Of a DNA stretch of 64,000 nt, positions 50,090 to 55,652 are shown piece after piece. Origin of the DNA: Pseudonocardia humida (GTDB lineage: Bacteria; Actinomycetota; Actinomycetes; Mycobacteriales; Pseudonocardiaceae). Location: assembly GCF_023898865.1 (NCBI RefSeq), contig NZ_JAGSOV010000054.1:1-64000 (forward strand), in the 5' to 3' direction. The notes under the pieces are model-generated. The model was not told the origin of the DNA, did not search any database, and saw only the letters and a program-made list of their open reading frames with translations. The translations under genes were made by a program, and so were the position numbers. Within the stretch, counting starts at the first letter, position 1. The number at the start of each line of letters is the position of its first letter.

Positions 50090-51037
50090 TCACACGGACA
50101 CCGGGCGGCCCGGCACGAAGTCCGGGTCGACCTGAGCCGCGAGATCGGCGCCGGCCGCCCGGTTGCCCCAGGCGGCGGCGTTGCGCAGGTGGAAGTCGAC
50201 GGTGCCGCGGTGGTAGGCCGCCCAGTCGCGCTCGCGGGCGTCCAGGCGGGCGCGCAGCACCTCGAGCACGGCGCGGTTGGCCGGCTCCAGCTCCGCGACG
50301 GGGGCGACCGCACCGCGCTCGGCCGCGCGCACCCATGCGGACTGGCCGAACCATCCCAGCAGCGCGGGCCCGACCTGGGAGCGCAGGTAGTCGACGTCGT
50401 CGGGGCCGGTGACCTTGTTGCCCAGCACGGCCAGCGCGACGCCGTGGCCCGCGGCGTGCTCGGCGTACTGCCGGAAGACCCCGACCCCGCGCCGGGTCGG
50501 CTCGCTGACCAGCACGGTCAGGTCGAAGCGGGTGAACAGCCCGGAGGCGAAGGCGTCGGCGCCGGCGGTCATGTCGACGACCACGTACTCCCCCGGGCCG
50601 TCGACGAGGTGGTTGAGCCACAGCTCCACGGCCCCGGTCTTGGAGTGGTAGCACGACACCCCGATGTCGGCCTCGTCGAACTCGCCGGTCACCAGGTGGC
50701 GCACCCCGCCGACCTCGACCGAGCAGCGGGCCAGCAGCTCGCCCGCGGGATCCAGGTCGAGCAGCCGCGAACCGGTGCCGGGCGGGGTCGTCTTGATCAT
50801 CTGGTCGGCCGAGGCGATGCGCGGGTTGGCGCCGCGCAGGTGCTCCTTGAGCCAGGCCAGGTCGGCGCCCAGCGCGCGGGGCGGCGGGCCGTCGTGGCCC
50901 AGCGCCTGCCCGAGGTGCTGGTTGATGTCGGCGTCGACCGCGAGCACGCGGCTGCCCTGCTCGGCCAGGTACCGGCTGAACAGCGCGGCGGACGTGGTCT
51001 TCCCGCTGCCGCCCTTGCCGACGAACGCGATGCGCAC
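50090..51037 (-). CDS. CooC/MinD-like P-loop ATPase
   Basis: A 315-residue ATPase of the SIMIBI class. It begins MRIAFVGKGGSGKTTSAAL with an intact deviant Walker A (signature and P-loop Lys both present). It also has AVDADINQHLGQALG, VVVDMTAGADAFASG (Walker B-like) and VLGNKVTGPDD (guanine/adenine-recognition Asn-Lys). This order is that of CooC-type maturation ATPases that load metal into enzymes. A Cys in DIGVSCYHSKTGAVELWLNH could ligate metal. The GTG follows GGGAGG. A Fur/Zur-like box 39 bases upstream suggests metal control. No CO dehydrogenase or hydrogenase is seen nearby, so the client is unknown. Confidence 0.8.
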   Translation of the reverse strand: MRIAFVGKGGSGKTTSAALFSRYLAEQGSRVLAVDADINQHLGQALGHDGPPPRALGADLAWLKEHLRGANPRIASADQMIKTTPPGTGSRLLDLDPAGELLARCSVEVGGVRHLVTGEFDEADIGVSCYHSKTGAVELWLNHLVDGPGEYVVVDMTAGADAFASGLFTRFDLTVLVSEPTRRGVGVFRQYAEHAAGHGVALAVLGNKVTGPDDVDYLRSQVGPALLGWFGQSAWVRAAERGAVAPVAELEPANRAVLEVLRARLDARERDWAAYHRGTVDFHLRNAAAWGNRAAGADLAAQVDPDFVPGRPVSV

Positions 51038-51075
51038 CGAACCTCCCGTGGTCGTTCCCTCACTGCCGCATCAAA

Positions 51076-51090
51076 CGATAATCATTACCA
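51076..51090 (-). promoter_or_regulatory. Candidate Fur-family (probably Zur) box
   Basis: The minus strand reads TGGTAATGATTATCG, matching 12 of 14 defined positions of the 7-1-7 Fur-family consensus TGATAATNATTATCA. It is the AT-richest spot for kilobases around and lies 39 bases upstream of the CooC-like ATPase start. Because iron control in this organism is expected from IdeR, zinc-responsive Zur is the more likely binder. Confidence 0.6.
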
Positions 51091-51244
51091 TGTGCGCCGC
51101 GGAACCGGGTCCGGGTCGCCCGGATCGGCGACCCCCGTCCCGGTGGCGCCCGCACGCCCGTGCCACCGGGCCTCGAAGATCGCCGCCGGCCGCTGGCTAC
51201 GATCGGCGGCCCTAGCAGTTCTCACCCCCGGGGAGCACAGACAC

Positions 51245-51646
51245 ATGGATCGCACGACCGCACTCCGCACGCTGCGCGACGTCGGCGCCGCCGCCTGGTT
51301 CGGGGGCTCGCTGATGGGCGCCTCCGGGCTGAACGCGGCCGCCGACGAGGTCGACCCGGCCGACCGCAACCGCGTGGCCTCCGCCGGCTGGGCGCGCTGG
51401 AACCCGATCTTCCGCGCCGCCGCCCTCAGCCACCTCGTCGGCAGCGTGGGCATGGCCGCCAGCACCCGCAGCCGCGGCTCGGTCGTCGGCCTCGGTCTGA
51501 CCACGGCCGCGCTCGGGGCCACCGTGGGCACCGCCAAGCTCGGCGCGGGCGACCCGCCGAACACGGACGCGATCCACAAGGTCGAGTGGGCCATCCCGGC
51601 CCTGCTGGCCGCGGTCGTCGTGCTGGGCGCGCGCCGCTCGAACTGA
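51245..51646 (+). CDS. Small integral membrane protein, unknown function
   Basis: A 133-residue protein with three or four hydrophobic segments: DVGAAAWFGGSLMGASGLNAAA, FRAAALSHLVGSVGMAA, VVGLGLTTAALGATVG and AIPALLAAVVVLGAR. GGGGAG precedes the ATG. It resembles small actinobacterial membrane proteins of unknown role. It is divergent from the ATPase and could share the regulatory region with the Fur-family box, though it starts about 155 bases away. Confidence 0.7.
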   Translation: MDRTTALRTLRDVGAAAWFGGSLMGASGLNAAADEVDPADRNRVASAGWARWNPIFRAAALSHLVGSVGMAASTRSRGSVVGLGLTTAALGATVGTAKLGAGDPPNTDAIHKVEWAIPALLAAVVVLGARRSN

Positions 51647-51687
51647 GCCCGACGGGGCGCACGACGAGGGGGGTCGGGACGCAAGGT

Positions 51688-51748
51688 CCCCCCCCCCCCC
51701 GCCGCGCCCCCCCCCCCCCACCCCCCCCCCCCCCCCCCCCCCCCCCCC
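51688..51748. repeat. Three long cytosine homopolymer tracts
   Basis: Runs of 13 C (51688-51700), 13 C (51707-51719) and 28 C (51721-51748), followed directly by six G. They lie in the gap between two convergent genes. On the minus strand these are G-runs with strong quadruplex potential. Runs this long are extraordinary and may be a real hypermutable tract or a sequencing/assembly artefact. Confidence 0.9.
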
Positions 51749-51762
51749 GGGGGGTGAGGGGC

Positions 51763-52509
51763 TCAGCGGTCGAGCTCGGCCAGGGCGTCGGCGCCGTGCA
51801 GGTCCAGGTGCCAGGGGCCGGGTTCCGCCGGGTCGCGGGTGGCGTCCTCCAGCGCCTCCAGGAAGTCGGTCCGGGGCCACTCCATCGCCCCGAACCGCTC
51901 CAGGTGCTCGGTGTGCACCTGGCAGTCCAGCAGCGTGAAGCCCCACCGACGCAGGTTCGCCAGCGCGGTGACCAGCGCCACCTTCGAGGCGTCCGGCCGG
52001 TGGGCGAACATCGACTCCCCGCAGAACACACCGCCCAGCGCGATCCCGTACATGCCGCCGACCAGCCGCCCGTCGTGCCAGGCCTCCACGCTGTGCGCGT
52101 GGCCGCGCTCGTGCAGGGCGCCGAACCCCGCCCGCAGCTCGTCGGTGATCCAGGTGCCGTCCTGGTCGGGGCGCGGGGTCCGCGCGCACGCCGCGACGAC
52201 CTCGTCGAAGGCCGTATCGGCCGTGATGCGGTAGGTGCCGGCGCGCACGGTCCGGCGCAGCGTCCGCCCGACGTGCACGGCGTCGAGCGGCAGCACGAAC
52301 CGCGGGTCGGGGCTGTACCAGAGCAGCGGCAGCCGCTCGTGCGGCCACGGGAAGATGCCCCGGGAGTAGGCCAGCAGCAGGCGCTGCGGCGAGGTGTCTC
52401 CGCCGACCGCGACGACCCCGCTGGGCAGGGCCGCCTCCGGTGGCGGGAACGCCAGCTCGTCGCCGAGGGTGGCGACGCGGCCGGTCAGCAGCGCGAGCAG
52501 GAGGTCCAC
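51763..52509 (-). CDS. aat: Leucyl/phenylalanyl-tRNA-protein transferase
   Basis: A 248-residue enzyme that adds Leu or Phe to N-terminal Arg/Lys of proteins, creating N-end-rule degrons. The signatures are complete: GVVAVGGDTSPQRLLLAYSRGIFPW, LLWYSPDPRFVL, TWITDELRAGF, HSVEAWHDGRLVGGMYGIALGGVFCGESMF and LLDCQVHTEHLERFGA. The start is GTG at 52509. Its 3' end lies next to the cytosine tracts at 51688-51748, so its terminator would be transcribed as long G-runs. Confidence 0.93.
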   Translation of the reverse strand: MDLLLALLTGRVATLGDELAFPPPEAALPSGVVAVGGDTSPQRLLLAYSRGIFPWPHERLPLLWYSPDPRFVLPLDAVHVGRTLRRTVRAGTYRITADTAFDEVVAACARTPRPDQDGTWITDELRAGFGALHERGHAHSVEAWHDGRLVGGMYGIALGGVFCGESMFAHRPDASKVALVTALANLRRWGFTLLDCQVHTEHLERFGAMEWPRTDFLEALEDATRDPAEPGPWHLDLHGADALAELDR

Positions 52510-52585
52510 CGGGGTCGGTCTACCGCGACCGACCCGGCGCTGTCACGCGCGCCGCGCCCGGTCGCCCGCGCGGCCCGGTGGCCGG

Positions 52586-52795
52586 TCAGCCCTCCTTGTC
52601 CAGCGCGCCGGGCTTGTGCACGGCGTCGTTGCCGCTCTTCTCGCTGCGGACCCGGTACTGCGGGTCGTCCTCCGAGGCGCGCACGGTGCGGCCCGCGGCT
52701 TCGGTGTCCTCGGTGATCTCCTCCTCGACCACGCCCTCGGCGGTGCCGCCGTGGCTGCGCCACGTGACGTGGTCACCCCTCTCGAACTCGCTCAT
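52586..52795 (-). CDS. DUF2945 / HVA1-type Tudor-domain small protein
   Basis: A 69-residue protein starting MSEFERGDHVTWRSHGG and containing YRVRSEKSGNDAVHKPGAL, the whole of the HVA1 (hypervirulence-associated, Tudor-like) family. An ATG two codons upstream (52801) is equally possible. It is a beta-barrel of SH3/Tudor type, often found among general stress proteins. It is divergent from the PfpI-like gene. GGGTAC just upstream on its strand resembles the -10 of SigB/SigF-type promoters but is too close for a normal leader. Confidence 0.85.
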   Translation of the reverse strand: MSEFERGDHVTWRSHGGTAEGVVEEEITEDTEAAGRTVRASEDDPQYRVRSEKSGNDAVHKPGALDKEG

Positions 52796-52813
52796 GATCA
52801 TGAGTACCCGGGC

Positions 52814-52839
52814 GTGGACCGGTTACCCCACTCGGGTAG
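52814..52839 (+). promoter_or_regulatory. Possible SigB/SigF-type promoter of the PfpI-like gene
   Basis: GTGG (52814-52817), 16 bases, then GGGTAG (52834-52839). The -10 fits the general-stress consensus GTTT-N14-16-GGGTA well and the -35 poorly. It lies 38 bases before the start codon. Confidence 0.35.
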
Positions 52840-52876
52840 GCCCCGAGAGGGTGAACGCACGAGGGAAGGAAATGCG

Positions 52877-53446
52877 ATGCCCGGCAGGCTGGACGGTATG
52901 CGGGTCGCGATCCTGGCGACCGACGGCGTGGAGCAGGTGGAGCTGACCGATCCGCGCGAGGCCGTCACCGCGGAAGGGGCGCGGGCCGAGCTCGTCTCGG
53001 TTTCCGACGGCGAGATCCAGGCCATGAACGGCGACATCCAGCCGGCGGAGAAGTTCGGCGTCGACCGCACCGCCGCCGACGCCTCGCCCGACGACTACGA
53101 CGCGCTGCTGATGCCCGGTGGCACCGTGAACGCCGACCGCCTGCGCATGGACGACGACGTGCGCGCCTTCGTGCGCGCGATCGTCGAGGCGGGCAAGCCG
53201 GTGGGGGTCATCTGCCACGGGCCGTGGACGCTCATCGACGCCGAGGTGGTGAAGGGGCGCACCCTGACCTCCTACCCGAGCCTGCGCACCGACCTGCGCA
53301 ACGCCGGGGCCGAGGTCGTCGACCGGGAGGTCGTGCAGGACGGCGCGCTGATCTCCAGCCGCAACCCCGACGACCTGCCGGCCTTCTGCGCCACCGTGGT
53401 CGAGGTGTTCGCGACGGCCGCGGGGGACTCGGCCACCCGTCGTTGA
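52877..53446 (+). CDS. DJ-1/PfpI-family protein (protease/deglycase-like)
   Basis: A 189-residue class I glutamine-amidotransferase-like fold. The nucleophile elbow is GVICHGPW (Cys113, His114), with the family Glu in the N-terminal GVEQVEL. LLMPGGTVNADRLR and LISSRNPDDLPAF are typical of the PfpI/YhbO branch, which deglycates or protects proteins under stress. AAGGA is well spaced before the ATG. The neighbours HVA1, DUF6328, SRPBCC and a stress sigma factor support a stress role. Confidence 0.9.
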   Translation: MPGRLDGMRVAILATDGVEQVELTDPREAVTAEGARAELVSVSDGEIQAMNGDIQPAEKFGVDRTAADASPDDYDALLMPGGTVNADRLRMDDDVRAFVRAIVEAGKPVGVICHGPWTLIDAEVVKGRTLTSYPSLRTDLRNAGAEVVDREVVQDGALISSRNPDDLPAFCATVVEVFATAAGDSATRR

Positions 53447-53483
53447 TCGAACCGGACCGCAAGACAACCCGGGCGGCGTAGCG

Positions 53484-53513
53484 CTGTCGGGTGAGGGCCG
53501 TCTCACCCGACAG
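53484..53513. promoter_or_regulatory. 12-bp perfect inverted repeat between pfpI and DUF6328
   Basis: CTGTCGGGTGAG (53484-53495), loop GGCCGT, then CTCACCCGACAG (53502-53513). It lies 13 bases before the DUF6328 start and 37 after the pfpI stop. It could be a terminator for pfpI, an operator, or an RNA hairpin masking the next ribosome binding site. Confidence 0.6.
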
Positions 53514-53526
53514 GTACGCTTCGCCG

Positions 53527-54129
53527 GTGAATCGGGCGGCAGACGCGAAGAACGGCACGACCGCGCAGGACGCGCCGGTGGCCACCGGCCGGAACGAGAC
53601 CCCCGAAGAGCGCGCCGACCGCAACATGAGCGAGCTCCTGCAGGAGCTGCGGGTCGTCCAGGCCGGCGTCCAGATCCTCATCGCGTTCCTGCTGTCGATG
53701 ACCTTCACCGAGCGCTTCGGCCGCATCGACGAGTTCCAGCGCTGGACCTACGTCGTCACGCTGCTGCTCTCGCTGCTCACCGCCGGGCTGCTGATCGCGC
53801 CCGCGGCCGTGCACCGGGTCACCTACGGCCGCGGGCTCAAGCCGGAGATCGTGCAGACCGGGCACAAGCTCTTCGCCGCGGGGCTGGCCACCCTGGTGCT
53901 CACCCTGGCCGGGGGCACGCTGCTGGTCCTCGACGTCGCCGTCAACCGCTCGTTCGCGGTCACCACGTCGATCGTCGTCGGGCTGGTGCTGGCCGGGCTG
54001 TGGTTCCTGCTGCCGATGCCGCTGCTGCGCCACCAGATCGCGGAGGAGCAGCAGGGCGACGCGGACAACCCCCTCGACGCCGACGCGAACGAGCCGCCAC
54101 CCGACGACCGGGTGGCGGCTCGCAGCTGA
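53527..54129 (+). CDS. DUF6328-like multi-pass membrane protein
   Basis: A 200-residue protein resembling actinobacterial proteins annotated DUF6328. The cytosolic N-terminus contains NETPEERADRNMSELLQELRVVQAGVQILIAFLLSM, the family hallmark leading into the first of four transmembrane helices. The later ones include VVTLLLSLLTAGLLIAP, AAGLATLVLTLAGGTLLVLD and SIVVGLVLAGLWFLLP. An Asp/Pro-rich tail ends the protein. The GTG at 53527 is preferred because the upstream GTG at 53491 lies inside the hairpin at 53484-53513. It belongs to the local stress-gene group. Confidence 0.8.
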   Translation: MNRAADAKNGTTAQDAPVATGRNETPEERADRNMSELLQELRVVQAGVQILIAFLLSMTFTERFGRIDEFQRWTYVVTLLLSLLTAGLLIAPAAVHRVTYGRGLKPEIVQTGHKLFAAGLATLVLTLAGGTLLVLDVAVNRSFAVTTSIVVGLVLAGLWFLLPMPLLRHQIAEEQQGDADNPLDADANEPPPDDRVAARS

Positions 54130-54156
54130 TCCGGGCGGGACCGCCCGCCGGCGGGA

Positions 54157-54639
54157 TCAGCCGTTGAACTCGCCGGTCTGCGGGGCCCGCTTCACGTCGT
54201 CGCGCCAGCCGCCCTCGGCCGCGCCGCGCGACTCGATGAACTCCTTGAAGTTCGCCAGGTCGCCCTTGACCCTGCGCTGGACGATGCCCAGCGCGTCCCC
54301 GGCCTTCTCCACGAAGCCCTCCGGGTCGTGGTCGAGCTGCAGGGTCACCCGGGTGGTGTCGTCGTCGATCCGGTGGAAGGTCACCGCGCCCGCCTGGTGC
54401 GTGCCGTTCACGGTCGTCCAGGCCACCCGCTCGTCGGCGTGCTGCTCGGTGATCTCGGCGTCGAACTCGCGCTTCACCCCGGCGATGTTCGTCACCCAGT
54501 GCGTCTTGGTGTCGCTGACCTGGTCGATGCGCTCCACGCCGTCCATGAACTTCGGGAACGACTCGAACTGGGTCCACTGGTTGTAGGCGACGCTGACCGG
54601 GACCTTGACGTCGATGCTGTGCAGAACATTGGTGGTCAT
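54157..54639 (-). CDS. SRPBCC-family (polyketide cyclase/START-like) protein
   Basis: A 160-residue helix-grip-fold protein. It begins with the typical VLHSIDVKVPVSVAYNQWTQFESFPKFMDGVERI and has DERVAWTTVNGTHQAGAVTFHRIDDDTTRVTLQL in the sheet. The C-terminal helix is followed by a short acidic tail. Such single-domain proteins bind hydrophobic ligands; this subgroup is common in stress regulons. A SigB/SigF-like promoter lies just upstream of its start. It is encoded downstream of the sigma-factor gene on the same strand. Confidence 0.85.
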   Translation of the reverse strand: MTTNVLHSIDVKVPVSVAYNQWTQFESFPKFMDGVERIDQVSDTKTHWVTNIAGVKREFDAEITEQHADERVAWTTVNGTHQAGAVTFHRIDDDTTRVTLQLDHDPEGFVEKAGDALGIVQRRVKGDLANFKEFIESRGAAEGGWRDDVKRAPQTGEFNG

Positions 54640-54648
54640 GATCCTGGG

Positions 54649-54673
54649 CTACCCGGCGCGGGCGGGGCTAATC
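54649..54673 (-). promoter_or_regulatory. Candidate SigB/SigF-type promoter of the SRPBCC gene
   Basis: On the minus strand GATT (54673-54670), 15 bases, then GGGTAG (54654-54649), ten bases before the ATG. It matches the general-stress consensus GTTT-N14-16-GGGTA with one -35 mismatch. Confidence 0.5.
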
Positions 54674-54720
54674 GCGCCGAATCCGGTTCACACCGTCGCG
54701 CACGGCCGGCCGGGCGCGGG

Positions 54721-55494
54721 CTACTCCGGCTCGTCGACCATCCGCCTGCGCAGCCGCTCCAGGGTCTGCGACAGCAGCCGGGAGACGTGCATCTGGGAGA
54801 TGCCGACGCGGTCGGCGATCTGGGTCTGGGTGAGGTTGCCGAAGAACCGCAGCAGCACGATGTTGCGCTCCCGCGCGGGCAGGTCGTCGAGCAGTGGCCC
54901 GAGCGCCTCGCGGTACTCGACCTGGTCCAGCTCGCTGTCCGGCTGGCCCAGGGTGTCGGCCAGTGCGGTGTCGGCGCCGGCGACGAGCTCGTCGAGCGAG
55001 CTGCTGCGGTAGGCCTGCTGGGCGTCCAGCCCCTCGAGCACCTCCTCGACCGGCAGCCCGACGCGCGCCGCGATCTCGCTGGGTCGCGGGGCCCGGCCCA
55101 GTTCCTGCGACAGCGGGCCCACGGCCGAGGCGATGGTGCCCTGCAGGTCCTTGAGCCGCCGCGGCACCCGCATGGACCAGGTGCGGTCGCGGAAATGGCG
55201 GCGGATCTCGCCGGTGATGGTGGGCACGGCGTAGGACAGGAAGTCGACTCCGCGGTCGGGCTCGAAGCGGTCGACCGCGTTGAGCAGCCCGACGGTGCCG
55301 GCCTGTTCGAGGTCGTCGGTGGGCTCGCCGCGCCCGGCGAAGCGGCGGGCGATGTGCTGCACGACCGGCAGGTAGCCGGTGACCAGCTTGGCGCGCAGCG
55401 CGGGTCGCTCCGGGTGCCCGGGCGGCAGGCCCGCCAGCTCGGAGAGCAGCGGTGCGAGGTGGCCGTACTCCGACGTGCCCGACGTGTCAGCCAT
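54721..55494 (-). CDS. SigB/SigF-type general stress sigma factor
   Basis: A 257-residue group 3 sigma factor. Region 2 is DDLEQAGTVGLLNAVDRFEPDRGVDFLSYAVPTITGEIRRHFRDRTW (about 60-108), with region 3 following (VPRRLKDLQGTIASAV, APRPSEIAARVGL). Region 4 ends with the helix-turn-helix TQTQIADRVGISQMHVSRLLSQTL (about 217-242). It lacks region 1.1, as expected for the SigB/F/G class of spore and stress sigmas. No anti-sigma or anti-anti-sigma gene is adjacent. A GTTT-N16-GGGTAG promoter upstream suggests autoregulation. Confidence 0.92.
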   Translation of the reverse strand: MADTSGTSEYGHLAPLLSELAGLPPGHPERPALRAKLVTGYLPVVQHIARRFAGRGEPTDDLEQAGTVGLLNAVDRFEPDRGVDFLSYAVPTITGEIRRHFRDRTWSMRVPRRLKDLQGTIASAVGPLSQELGRAPRPSEIAARVGLPVEEVLEGLDAQQAYRSSSLDELVAGADTALADTLGQPDSELDQVEYREALGPLLDDLPARERNIVLLRFFGNLTQTQIADRVGISQMHVSRLLSQTLERLRRRMVDEPE

Positions 55495-55551
55495 GGCGGC
55501 ACCGCCTCGTTCGGGCTCGCGTCGCTCCGGGTCGCAAGGGCACTCGCGGAC

Positions 55552-55577
55552 CTACCCGCGGCCGCAGAGGCGGAAAC
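55552..55577 (-). promoter_or_regulatory. SigB/SigF-type autoregulatory promoter of the sigma-factor gene
   Basis: On the minus strand GTTT (55577-55574), 16 bases, then GGGTAG (55557-55552), about 58 bases before the sigma-factor ATG. Both elements match the general-stress consensus GTTT-N14-16-GGGTA[T/G]. Confidence 0.6.
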
Positions 55578-55598
55578 ACCCGCGCTGGTAGGTTCGTA

Positions 55599-55619
55599 GG
55601 TCTGCGTTTCCGCAAGACC
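55599..55619 (+). promoter_or_regulatory. Inverted repeat upstream of helR, possibly a divergent rifamycin-associated element
   Basis: GGTCTGCG (55599-55606), then TTTC, then CGCAAGACC (55611-55619). The arms are complementary except for one extra A in the right arm. It lies 33 bases before helR. Many helR genes carry a GGGGCTTGCG-type inverted repeat (RAE) linked to rifamycin response, and this element shares the TTGCG core and layout but not the full sequence. Confidence 0.35.
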
Positions 55620-55652
55620 GCACAGTCCGCCGTACGAAGTGGTGATCAGCCG

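Noticed and set aside
51660..51762. Coding potential across the cytosine tracts
   Set aside because: Open frames there are only poly-Pro or poly-Gly made by the homopolymers.
53491..53526. Upstream GTG start for the DUF6328-like protein
   Set aside because: It lies inside the perfect hairpin at 53484-53513 and lacks a ribosome site. The GTG at 53527 gives the usual N-terminus.
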